Translations under genes and position numbers: made by a program
Source of the DNA: Shewanella sp.
Lineage (GTDB): Bacteria > Pseudomonadota > Gammaproteobacteria > Enterobacterales > Shewanellaceae
Assembly: GCA_028223395.1 (NCBI GenBank)
Contig: JAOIUG010000016.1
Coordinates: 1-34,106, forward strand
DNA: 34,106 nucleotides
Direction of reading: 5' to 3'
Shown: in pieces, positions 26,706 through 34,106 of the stretch
Position numbering within the stretch: the first letter of the stretch is position 1
Layout of the letters: the number at the start of each line of letters is the position of its first letter
Notes under the pieces: generated by a model
Database searches by the model: none
Told to the model about the DNA's origin: nothing
What the model saw: the letters and a program-made list of their open reading frames with translations, nothing else

Positions 26706-27413
26706 TTAAGCGCAATAGCTTAATCGTCGCTGTTCATAGCGATCAAACATCTGCTGTGCTTGCTCATCAATATAAGGTCTCAAGCCGCTCATCACTAATG
26801 TTTTCACACCTGTTCCCACTAACGTGTCGCCACTGTGCAGCTCAAAAGTTAAAGTCACATCACCGCGCTTGCCTTCTATCTGCAAATCTTGCTCGACTAA
26901 GGTCAGCTCCACCTCAGTAAAATCAAGCGTTGTTAAGTCAAATGACATACTTTCATAAATAACCAAGGGCCTCGCAGGGTTTATCATCATTCGATGCTGC
27001 TTCATCATTGGCGCCAATATATGCATAAAATTAAGCCCAGAAAAAGCAACATATTTACGAATAAAAGACTCGATTTGCACATCGCAATGCCGAACATCAC
27101 CGCTGCGATGCACGTTTAAATAACATTTATCTTTATCGTCTCGAATGTCGAAGTCTTCACCGGCAGCCTCAGGGAACTGTAATTGAACACCTTGCCCTAC
27201 CATACCAGCAAAGTTAAAACTCATTTTTTGACTCAGGCCATAATGATTTAACACCAGTGAGAAAAGTAAATCACCGGGTACACAAAACCTTTTCGCTGCA
27301 ACGTCATGAATAGGGTTAAAATCATGAGCAATACTTTTAGCAAATTCACTGGCTTGCTCTGGGGCGATGACGACCGCCTGATCTGCTTTTTTAAAAAAAG
27401 AACCTAGAAACAT
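26706..27413 (-). CDS. DUF3581 family protein, hot-dog-like
   Basis: 235 residues. The N-terminal AHDFNPIHDVAAKRFCVPGD and LLFSLVLNHYGLSQKM, followed by NFAGMVGQGV, are the conserved blocks of DUF3581 proteins of marine gammaproteobacteria and pseudomonads. The DFNPIHD segment is the MaoC-type GDxNPxH motif with Asp and His kept, so an acyl-CoA-binding hot-dog fold is a reasonable inference. The C-terminal half (VELTLVEQDLQIEGKRGDV, LVMSGLRPY) would be the second hot-dog. A gagag ribosome-binding site precedes the ATG. Transcribed after the desaturase-like gene, 101 bases downstream of it; function unknown. Confidence 0.82.
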   Translation of the reverse strand: MFLGSFFKKADQAVVIAPEQASEFAKSIAHDFNPIHDVAAKRFCVPGDLLFSLVLNHYGLSQKMSFNFAGMVGQGVQLQFPEAAGEDFDIRDDKDKCYLNVHRSGDVRHCDVQIESFIRKYVAFSGLNFMHILAPMMKQHRMMINPARPLVIYESMSFDLTTLDFTEVELTLVEQDLQIEGKRGDVTLTFELHSGDTLVGTGVKTLVMSGLRPYIDEQAQQMFDRYEQRRLSYCA

Positions 27414-27514
27414 AATCTCTCAACAGTCTTATTAACCTTTACAATTGCCGCATATTGTATATCAGAATAAAGGTTTGACTCACCCGATGACTTGCTTTTC
27501 TAGCACAATAATAC

Positions 27515-28414
27515 TCAAGTTCGTCGCCTCAGTTGAGTCACGTAATACTGGCAGCGACGCCATATATGGGCAAACGGTTCGCTGTAAATGCCCCATAAAC
27601 TGTTGTGAGCATTGAAACGACCGACGCCTAAAGTGAGTTCAGTTACGCTACTTGCCATGATTAAGCAACCTAAAGCTCGATCCCAAATCGCCAGTGCTGA
27701 GCCTAAATTGGTATCACGATGTACCAATGCAGTGCTGTGATGAATTTGATGCTGCGCCGGACTTATAAACCATTTTTCCAGTTTGTCACCCCAGCTAAAC
27801 CAAATATGGCTATGGCGTAAGTTAGCGCCCAACACATTAAAAGCAAAAACAAATACATTGGCTCCTAGTACATCATACATTTTCAATGTTGCGCCAAATA
27901 GCGCATACCCTATCCCCACCGCGATCCCTTGTGATAACGCCATACGGCAGCCATAAAGGTAGCTTTCTATTGGGTGCGTGCGATATATCGTTAAAGGTGT
28001 GAGAACAGTCGCAGAGTGATGCACTTTATGAAACTGCCATAACCAAGGCACTTTATGCAGCAGGTAATGCAATAAAAATCGGCTAAAATCGTCGAGAACA
28101 AACAGTAATACTGTAAATAGACACATAACTAGCCAAGCGGGCGTATCAAGCAATAACACACCGCCTAAGCTCGATTCTAGCGCTGATGATACCCACAGCG
28201 CCACGGGAACCATTGTCAGCATTAACGGGGCAAACAACGCCGCTTTAATCAGCTTATTAAAAACCAATAATTGATAGTCAAGTTTGGCTGAGGGCGCCAG
28301 AAACACTTTTTTAGGCAACAAAAATGAGACAAAACCCGACACAGAACGGGATGAGCCGTCCACCGCCTTGTGTTGTGCTAAGTAAACACTCAACGCGAGT
28401 GTTACCGCGCCCAA
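27515..28414 (-). CDS. Sterol desaturase / fatty-acid hydroxylase superfamily membrane enzyme
   Basis: At least 299 residues counted from a TTG at 28414. Four or more membrane helices and the eight-histidine di-iron signature: HYLLH (HxxxH), WQFHKVHHSA (HxxHH), HSHIW and AQHQIHHS (HxxHH). Family members insert oxygen or a double bond into sterols or lipids at the membrane. The TTG lies within what looks like the first helix (IFVGYLLGAVTLALSVYL), and coding-like sequence continues upstream (IIEFLTSNLSELLNYPFDTS) to about 28513 with no ATG, GTG or TTG in frame. An ATC at 28507 or ATT at 28513, close to a ggtaggtg sequence, may be the true start. The substrate is unknown. Confidence 0.85.
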   Translation of the reverse strand: MGAVTLALSVYLAQHKAVDGSSRSVSGFVSFLLPKKVFLAPSAKLDYQLLVFNKLIKAALFAPLMLTMVPVALWVSSALESSLGGVLLLDTPAWLVMCLFTVLLFVLDDFSRFLLHYLLHKVPWLWQFHKVHHSATVLTPLTIYRTHPIESYLYGCRMALSQGIAVGIGYALFGATLKMYDVLGANVFVFAFNVLGANLRHSHIWFSWGDKLEKWFISPAQHQIHHSTALVHRDTNLGSALAIWDRALGCLIMASSVTELTLGVGRFNAHNSLWGIYSEPFAHIWRRCQYYVTQLRRRT

Positions 28415-28587
28415 TAGGTAACCGACAAAAATACGCTTACTGGTATCGAATGGGTAATTCAGTAACTCGCTTAAATTGCTGGTTAAAAATTCGATAATGC
28501 TGTCGATAGTAATACACCTACCAGTGCCAGCCGCGCAATAGATGAATATTGCTGTGGCGTTAGGAAAGAGAGAAATATGGGTTGTTA

Positions 28588-28611
28588 GCGCAAACAGTTG
28601 CGTGTTTGCGC
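28588..28611. repeat. 9-bp perfect hairpin upstream of the desaturase-like gene
   Basis: gcgcaaaca, loop gttgcg, tgtttgcgc, followed by catttta on the plus strand. It lies between the receptor-gene end and the desaturase start; it could stop read-through from the iron operon or be an operator. Confidence 0.45.
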
Positions 28612-28649
28612 CATTTTAGCAAGGTTTGTTTAAATCATGCTACCAAATT

Positions 28650-28674
28650 GGCGATGGCGCTCAACGCCATCGCC
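28650..28674 (-). terminator. GC-rich hairpin after the TonB-receptor gene
   Basis: ggcgatggcg (28650-28659), loop ctcaa, cgccatcgcc (28665-28674): a perfect 10-bp stem beginning 6 bases beyond the receptor stop. On the minus strand only a weak T tract (aattt) follows, so it may protect the mRNA end as much as terminate. Confidence 0.6.
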
Positions 28675-28680
28675 GAATGG

Positions 28681-30936
28681 TTAAAAGCGATATTGGTAAC
28701 CTATCTGGAACTGTTGCGCTTTGCTTGGTCTTGCACCATAGGGGCGACGGCTAACAATCTTCTGTGAATCCAATAAATTGTCAGCTTTAAGATAAATAAG
28801 CCCATACTGATCAAAGTTATAACTTGCCGACATATCTACCACGGTCAGTGCATCGGTGCTGCTGCCAGACAACACAACGTCCTCGCCTGATGCTTCTTTC
28901 ATCTCGCCGATGTAACGTACAATCATGTTAACGTCCCATTGGTTGCTGACCAAACCAATGTTAATCGCCAGCTGATCTTTAGCTAAATAAGGCAGTTCGT
29001 CACCTGCGGTCACATCACCCCACATATCAAAATCGGAGTAAAAGCTGGTCTTAAACTCTGATTGTGTATATGTGTACGACAGCGACAGTGGCAGCGATAA
29101 ATCATCTGTTAACGTAATGCTATAACCCGACGTTAACTCCACACCAAAGACATCAACTTCACCGCCATTAAATTCGGTGTTATTGTCACTACCACAACTT
29201 GAGAATTGGCAGCCTTCTTTTAGGTTACTAATATCGTTAAAAAAGCCAATAACCTCTAAGTTGAAGTCACCATCATTATAACGACCACCCAGCTCATAGT
29301 TGATGCTGCTTTCCACATCAATACTGGGATGTTGTTGCGGGCTCGTAGGCAAAAATCCTTCATGCACACCAAACAGTAGACCTGCATTATCTGACAATGT
29401 ATAAAACGCACTGAAACTAGGTAGCCAAATTCGAGTACTCTTATTGAGGTAAACAAGCGCTTGACCTGCTTCACGATTTTGATAATGTGCATCAATAAAT
29501 TCGCCACGCACACCTAGGGTAAGATCCAATGCGTTAATGCTAATGGTATCTTGCAAATACACCGATAAAGCATCCGTTTTTTCGCGATCGGTGGTAGAAA
29601 CTTTGGTTCCTTCACCGTCACTGACTAGGTTTCCTTGACGCATCAAATAAGTATTAAGGGTGTGGTTACGCTCAATTTGATCTTGATGAAAACGCACACC
29701 GGTTGCCAATTGATGTTTTAAACCAAAGAGTTCAAGCTGCAAGTTTATGTCTGACTGGATACCTTGGGAGTAATAAGTACGATCGTTATTACCCAAAATA
29801 ATCTGTTGCGGCTCAATGATTGAGTCTTGGGCGCCCGTTAAAATACTGTAAAAAGTGCGCGTATTATCGTCTTCATCTGGGTTGGCTAAAATCTTTTGTA
29901 AACTCACGTAACTATCATCGAATTTCTTAAAGCCATTAATTTTATTCCAAGCGCGATCAAAATCGTTACGGTACACTCGGGTGATCACATCAATGTTGTC
30001 ACCACTGATAAAGTGATTAAACTGCACCTGAGAGTGGCTCCACTGCATATGATCCAACTGGCTCGCAGCATAACGGCGGTTTGGATTAGCGGCAAAATCA
30101 GCGTCAGAAAGCCCTAGATAAGTTTCATTAGAGTTTTCATCTGCATAAGCGAGCTTCAGTTCAAAGGTTTGATTAAAACTATTACCTGCTAGGTCATAAC
30201 GCAACTTAGTCATGATGTCATTTTTCTCAAAGCCGGTATCGCCGCCGCCATCGAGTACTTTAAAGCCGTCGGCGCGCATATGCACGCCTTCAAGCAAAAA
30301 ACCAACATCGCCGATAGTATCCCCATAATGAGCATGTGCCTTAGCAAAACCATGGCTACCGCCTGAAATGTCGACTAAACCTTCGCTACTTTGCGGGACA
30401 GCGCGGGTGACCATATTGAGCGATCCCGCAACAGTATTGGGTCCATACTTAATCCCTGAAGGGCCTTTAAATACCTCAATAGCGGTCATTTTGGATGTCA
30501 CTGGAAAGTAATAAGCTGACGCTGCTGAATAGGGAGCAGGACCAATTAAGACACCATCTTCCATAATGTTAATTTTTTTACTGCGCTCTGGTGTTGTACC
30601 GCGAAAACCGATATTAGGGCGTAATCCATAGCCATCTTCTTCGCGAATATTGACACCAGGTACGCTATACAAGACACGGTTAATATCATCAAATTTAAAC
30701 TGCTCGAGCGCCAGCTCATCAATTAAAGTGGCTGATCCTGTTTGTTTACTGAGACCTTGGCTTTGGCCAATGATCTGCATTTTTTCAATGTAAGCGTCAT
30801 TTGCCTGAACGGATCCGTCTTTGCCCGCTGGGCTGTTGGCTGTCGATACTTTGTCGGCCGCAGAAACCTGACTGAGCAACGCTAACTGGATAGCGATAGC
30901 AAGGCTCAGCTTTTTGCATGTTGCAAGGTGATTCAT
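28681..30936 (-). CDS. FecA-like TonB-dependent outer-membrane receptor
   Basis: 751 residues. Signal peptide LSLAIAIQLALLSQVSAA; a TonB-box-like EKMQIIGQ at about 50-57; plug domain with NRVLYSVPGVNIREEDGYG, LRPNIGFRGTTPERSKKINI and IEVFKGPSGIKYGPNTVAGS; then a 22-strand beta-barrel ending in the outer-membrane C-terminal signature QFQIGYQYRF. The plug sequence is most like the Fe(III)-dicitrate (FecA) branch. It lacks the extra N-terminal signalling domain of transducers, so a FecIR-type surface-signalling role is unlikely. Its ATG overlaps the stop of the upstream imelysin gene by one base (TAATG), which indicates translational coupling. Substrate (iron chelate) not determinable from sequence. 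Confidence 0.94.
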   Translation of the reverse strand: MNHLATCKKLSLAIAIQLALLSQVSAADKVSTANSPAGKDGSVQANDAYIEKMQIIGQSQGLSKQTGSATLIDELALEQFKFDDINRVLYSVPGVNIREEDGYGLRPNIGFRGTTPERSKKINIMEDGVLIGPAPYSAASAYYFPVTSKMTAIEVFKGPSGIKYGPNTVAGSLNMVTRAVPQSSEGLVDISGGSHGFAKAHAHYGDTIGDVGFLLEGVHMRADGFKVLDGGGDTGFEKNDIMTKLRYDLAGNSFNQTFELKLAYADENSNETYLGLSDADFAANPNRRYAASQLDHMQWSHSQVQFNHFISGDNIDVITRVYRNDFDRAWNKINGFKKFDDSYVSLQKILANPDEDDNTRTFYSILTGAQDSIIEPQQIILGNNDRTYYSQGIQSDINLQLELFGLKHQLATGVRFHQDQIERNHTLNTYLMRQGNLVSDGEGTKVSTTDREKTDALSVYLQDTISINALDLTLGVRGEFIDAHYQNREAGQALVYLNKSTRIWLPSFSAFYTLSDNAGLLFGVHEGFLPTSPQQHPSIDVESSINYELGGRYNDGDFNLEVIGFFNDISNLKEGCQFSSCGSDNNTEFNGGEVDVFGVELTSGYSITLTDDLSLPLSLSYTYTQSEFKTSFYSDFDMWGDVTAGDELPYLAKDQLAINIGLVSNQWDVNMIVRYIGEMKEASGEDVVLSGSSTDALTVVDMSASYNFDQYGLIYLKADNLLDSQKIVSRRPYGARPSKAQQFQIGYQYRF

Positions 30937-32174
30937 TAGTCATTATCTCCAGCTGAAGTTTTTGGTAGCTCAAGTGATAGCGCATGGATAAAGTCAGTTT
31001 TAAGTTTATCAGTCACAGCTTTTACTTCTTGGTGAGTGGCGGCGGCTTTGGCTTCATCACTGGTCAGCGTATTGGCGAAACTGGTTTGGTAATTACGACT
31101 ATTTGCTAATGCAGCGGCGATACGGTCACGCAATGCTGTTGCAGTATCGGTCTCATTTTCGTCAATTAAATAGTCATCAAACCCAAGCCCGTCATGGCCA
31201 GAAAACAACGCTTCTAATGCCTCTAAATTACTGGTGATATTGTTCATTGAATGCTCTGAAAGTGGTGATTCGACGTCTTCAGGGCACACACTACTGCCAC
31301 AGTTGTTGGCAAATAATCCTAATGGCATGGCTAACTTGCGATCTTTAGTTACGCTATCGATGTAAAACAACGCGTCAGAGAGCTTGTTAACAGCGTCATG
31401 CACTGTAGCAAAACGGCTATTGGCTTCACCGGCTTGTTTTAAGGTTGCGCCATAACCGTTATCACCACTCCACTGCGTGAGCAATTGCTGTGCATTATGA
31501 TTGATGTCTTTGGCCGCTTCTGCTGCAAACTCACAACGGGCGATGCGTCGGTCATTATCAGTGCGGTTATCCCAGCCAGATGGAGTCACTGAGCCCGTAC
31601 AACTGTGTTCAAAATTGGGAGCAAACAATAAGTACTCTAACGCCGCTAACCCTTTGCGCGCTGGAGTACGCGCAGTAATATCGTAAGGTACGCCATTGAT
31701 GTCATTTTTTTCAAAAGAAACCACATCTAAGTCAACGCCACAGCGACTAATCACCGGCCAAGAATAGATCTTATTGCGCAGTGCACCGTCATCATTTAGT
31801 AATGGGCCAAGCTGCATCATTTCAACTTGCTGCCAGACAGACATCGTCTGCCGCCAACTTTGTTTGGCTGTGTCGCTCGTTTGATTTAACGCGTTGTTAT
31901 TACTCGAGTCTTGCTCAAAAGCAACGGCTGCAGAACAATAAGCATTTATATCGCTCACTTGTTGGTCGCTTACACTGACAAATTGCTCAAAAGTGGGTGT
32001 GATGACGCCATCAACAAGATTGGTGATTAACGCCTTTTGATCAAAATCTGAAGTGGTGTTGTCTTGGTTGCCGTAATCAGCACCTTCATCACTACTGGTA
32101 CTTTCATTACAGCCACTTAATAAGGCTGTAATCAACGCAAAAGTTAACAGTGAATAACTGGGATGGCTTAACAT
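30936..32174 (-). CDS. Imelysin-like (IrpA/peptidase M75 family) lipoprotein
   Basis: 412 residues. Lipoprotein signal peptide with lipobox LLSGC (Cys22). Two imelysin-like repeats: ITPTFEQFVSVSDQQVSDINAYC, WRQTMSVWQQVEMMQLGPL and YSWPVISRCGVD in the first, and GLAALEYLLFAPNFEHSC. The canonical imelysin GxHxxE is here GLAALE, so the His is lost while the Glu remains. Cysteines are numerous (SRCGVD, EHSCTG, NNCGSSVCPED) and may form disulfides. Family members are iron-regulated surface or periplasmic proteins and may bind iron complexes; no peptidase activity has been convincingly shown. It overlaps the receptor gene and follows the DUF4856 gene by 90 bases. Confidence 0.9.
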   Translation of the reverse strand: MLSHPSYSLLTFALITALLSGCNESTSSDEGADYGNQDNTTSDFDQKALITNLVDGVITPTFEQFVSVSDQQVSDINAYCSAAVAFEQDSSNNNALNQTSDTAKQSWRQTMSVWQQVEMMQLGPLLNDDGALRNKIYSWPVISRCGVDLDVVSFEKNDINGVPYDITARTPARKGLAALEYLLFAPNFEHSCTGSVTPSGWDNRTDNDRRIARCEFAAEAAKDINHNAQQLLTQWSGDNGYGATLKQAGEANSRFATVHDAVNKLSDALFYIDSVTKDRKLAMPLGLFANNCGSSVCPEDVESPLSEHSMNNITSNLEALEALFSGHDGLGFDDYLIDENETDTATALRDRIAAALANSRNYQTSFANTLTSDEAKAAATHQEVKAVTDKLKTDFIHALSLELPKTSAGDND

Positions 32175-32199
32175 ATTTTTTCCTTAATACAGAAACAAC

Positions 32200-32231
32200 A
32201 AAAGCTCGGCACTTTTCAGTACCAAGCTTTT
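32200..32231 (-). terminator. Hairpin between DUF4856 and imelysin genes (attenuator-like)
   Basis: aaaagctcggcact and agtaccaagctttt pair with two mismatches over a 4-base loop; on the minus strand it is followed by a T-rich stretch (gttgtttctg). A shorter palindrome gcctaatttaggc lies beside it at 32233-32245. It would partly stop transcription before the imelysin gene. Confidence 0.55.
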
Positions 32232-32264
32232 TGCCTAATTTAGGCGTCGTTCAACGGCGAGTCA

Positions 32265-34016
32265 TTACCAGCCAGCAACATTCTCTTCATTTAGCTCGTA
32301 GCTATCTTGTAAGATTTTGCGGGCGGCAGCGAGATCGTCAATATAAGCTTCAACATCACCAGTCAGCTCTGGCGCATCGCGCATCAACTGGTGTACTTTT
32401 TCGAAGTTTTCATCGCTAATGCCTGCATACTCACTAAACTGTAATCCCAGTGCAAAACCTTTCATTTCAGAGTAGTGCTTTGCAGTGTCGTTAAAGTTAA
32501 ACTCAGCATCACTATTGGCTAGCAAAGTCAGATCTGCACTGAGATCATTAATGTAATGGATAACTGTTGCGACAATTGCACGCTCCCATCCATCAAGGCC
32601 TTTTTGAGTATAATCTTTAAGTTCTTTGAATTGCTCTTCGGTCAATTCATTACCGACATTGTCATTAATTAATTGACGACCGGCGATAAATGCCGTCATG
32701 GCTTGCGTGGTATAATCAGTCGCAGCAGCGTTATCGGCAGTGCCTAAGTCACGCTTCGCGGCATTCACTGATTGGCCAAAGTTGTACTCACTGCGCAGGT
32801 CAATTTTGCCATCACCGTCAGTATCATGCGAACCATTCCATGCCGCACGACCATTATCGTCTGATACCTTACCTGCAATTTCCACGTCGCTATATTCAAG
32901 GTAGTTACGGGCAGCGCCAAAGTAACCAAAGCCTTCATCAAATTGGTGCTCAAGGCTGGTGTAAGCCGCCCCTTCTTTAGCCGGGTTGATGTTGTCCGTA
33001 GTTAAGCCTTTGCCTTCAGTATCAATACCAAAGTAGTCATTTGATGCCTGAGAGTAAGTAATAGACATTAGCAAGAACTTTTGAATAAACTGAGCTAAAT
33101 CAACACCATGCTTATCAATGTAAACTTTAGTGATATCCTCACCAAATACATCTTTACGTACTACGCCGTTAATCTTTTCAGCTGCGTTAGTGGCTAAATT
33201 ATCGAATAAAGTATCGATCAAAAGTGAGGGTGACAGCACACCTTTATTAGCATAACCTGCAAACTCACCATTATTCCAATCTTTGCTTTGCCCTTTAGCA
33301 TCGTTACCCGCAACTTTATCCTTCAGATTCTTATAGCCGGTAATGTCAGACACAAGACCGTGTTTAGCGTTATCGATAAAGGAGATTGCGATATCATCAT
33401 ACTGCGTCTTTTCATCAGGAATGTATAAAGAGTTTAACGCGGCCAGTACACTCGCTTTGTCGGTCAGTTTACCGGAGTCGATATCGTCTTCAAGGCCATT
33501 TTTAATGTAGTCATTAAGCTCAGCAATCAAAATATGACGAGCTGTCTGGCCAGTATAAGATACGCTAGACTTCTCCTCATCGAACTTGCTATTAAAGGCA
33601 TAACGGTCCATGAGATCATTAATGGTAAGGGTCACTTCTTTTGTGAAACTACCACTATTATTGTCAGTTACTGTTAGCTCAACGGTCAGCTCTAAAGAGT
33701 CAACATCATCAGCTTCTAAAATCACGCCTTCAGCCAACTTTAAGCTGTCACCGTCGACGACAAATTGCTCGCCAGCAACACTGTAAGTGTGCGTATCACT
33801 TGCATCGGCATCCACAGCAGATAATGTACCGACGACGGCATTGGCCGTATTTTCATCAACCGTTGTATTTGATAAAACAACGTCAGTTGGCGCGCTATTC
33901 GTTGGAGCCGTCTCTGGAGCAGTCTCTGGGCTAGACGAGTCAGAACCGCCACAAGCTGTTAACACTCCCATTGAGAGTGCAATAGTTGTCGCCAAAATTG
34001 ATTTGTTTAGTTGCAT
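32265..34016 (-). CDS. DUF4856 lipoprotein with cadherin-like N-terminal module
   Basis: 583 residues. Lipoprotein signal peptide with lipobox LTAC (Cys22), then a Ser/Pro/Thr-rich linker. Residues about 42-133 form a cadherin-like beta-sandwich (APTDVVLSNTTVDENTANAVVG ... LTVTDNNSGSFTKEVTLTI). The rest matches the DUF4856 pattern: TGQTARHILIAELNDYIK, KGVLSPSLLIDTLFDN, HQFDEGFGYFGAARNYLEY (a HxxDEGFGYFGA-like core) and KGFALGLQFSEYA. An EF-hand-like DTDGDGKIDL occurs at about residue 397. DUF4856 proteins occur beside imelysin and TonB-receptor genes in marine bacteria, so a surface iron-binding or -capture role is inferred. First gene of the locus; a Fur-box-like sequence lies upstream. Confidence 0.85.
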   Translation of the reverse strand: MQLNKSILATTIALSMGVLTACGGSDSSSPETAPETAPTNSAPTDVVLSNTTVDENTANAVVGTLSAVDADASDTHTYSVAGEQFVVDGDSLKLAEGVILEADDVDSLELTVELTVTDNNSGSFTKEVTLTINDLMDRYAFNSKFDEEKSSVSYTGQTARHILIAELNDYIKNGLEDDIDSGKLTDKASVLAALNSLYIPDEKTQYDDIAISFIDNAKHGLVSDITGYKNLKDKVAGNDAKGQSKDWNNGEFAGYANKGVLSPSLLIDTLFDNLATNAAEKINGVVRKDVFGEDITKVYIDKHGVDLAQFIQKFLLMSITYSQASNDYFGIDTEGKGLTTDNINPAKEGAAYTSLEHQFDEGFGYFGAARNYLEYSDVEIAGKVSDDNGRAAWNGSHDTDGDGKIDLRSEYNFGQSVNAAKRDLGTADNAAATDYTTQAMTAFIAGRQLINDNVGNELTEEQFKELKDYTQKGLDGWERAIVATVIHYINDLSADLTLLANSDAEFNFNDTAKHYSEMKGFALGLQFSEYAGISDENFEKVHQLMRDAPELTGDVEAYIDDLAAARKILQDSYELNEENVAGW

Positions 34017-34092
34017 AAAAATCCCTTAATAACGGCTAGCTAACATCTAGCGATAAATTGTTCGTAATAATTCACACGCATGCTACACGAAC

Positions 34093-34106
34093 GATAATGA
34101 TAATAC
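34093..34106 (-). promoter_or_regulatory. Partial Fur box upstream of the iron locus
   Basis: gataatgataat (34093-34104) equals the first 12 bases of the 19-bp Fur consensus (gataatgataatcattatc); the window ends two bases later, so the remaining half cannot be seen. It lies about 77-90 bases upstream of the DUF4856 start, where an iron-responsive operator would be expected. Confidence 0.65.

Overview
The window looks like a chromosomal segment of a marine gammaproteobacterium, most probably Shewanella or a close relative. The evidence is protein-level family recognition: GroEL with a GGM-repeat tail, a Qnr-type pentapeptide protein of the kind native to Shewanella chromosomes, the CsdA/CsdE pair, and DUF3581 and DUF3016 proteins. 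Base composition is moderately AT-rich. No rRNA, tRNA, CRISPR array, prophage or plasmid gene was recognised. Most of the window is ordinary core genome with one gene-poor, decayed stretch at the left end.

Region by region. (1) 1-2360 is a mobile-element graveyard: the frameshifted 3' end of a REP-associated (Y1/TnpA_REP) transposase, a 9-bp tandem repeat, an isolated cold-shock-domain membrane protein, a truncated and frameshifted IS110-family transposase, a REP-like hairpin and an 82-bp palindromic unit. (2) 2361-4536 (- strand) is the groES-groEL operon with a recognisable sigma-32 promoter and a dyad in its leader. (3) 4639-7071 (+) is a tight MATE efflux / Qnr-like / small membrane protein cluster. 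(4) 7112-10964 holds small hypotheticals, two GNAT acetyltransferases, a META-domain lipoprotein and a DAACS symporter. (5) 11025-13799 (-) is the serine import and deamination pair sdaC-sdaA. (6) 14186-17960 (+) carries yjjX, tas and the csdA-csdE sulfur-transfer system. (7) 18122-22922 holds a MaoC-like hydratase, a TraB/GumN protein, DUF3016 and DUF4240 proteins and small hypotheticals. (8) 22968-24760 holds a double-receiver response regulator, HU and a 60-residue protein. (9) 24826-28513 (-) holds an AGCS amino-acid symporter, a DUF3581 hot-dog-like protein and a sterol-desaturase/fatty-acid-hydroxylase-like membrane enzyme that lacks a normal start codon. (10) 28681-34106 (-) is an iron-acquisition locus: a DUF4856 lipoprotein, an imelysin-like lipoprotein and a FecA-like TonB-dependent receptor, with most of a Fur box visible at the window's right edge.

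How the genes work together. Clear functional units are GroES/GroEL (folding), SdaC/SdaA (serine to pyruvate), CsdA/CsdE (cysteine desulfuration and sulfur relay), the iron locus (surface lipoproteins plus outer-membrane receptor) and, by inference, the MATE-Qnr pair, which could combine drug export with topoisomerase protection. No wholly new multi-gene system could be demonstrated. The best candidates for a second look are the MATE-Qnr operon, the cold-shock-domain membrane protein, the DUF4856-imelysin-receptor locus with its internal hairpin, the start-codon-less desaturase, and the non-coding palindromes around groESL.
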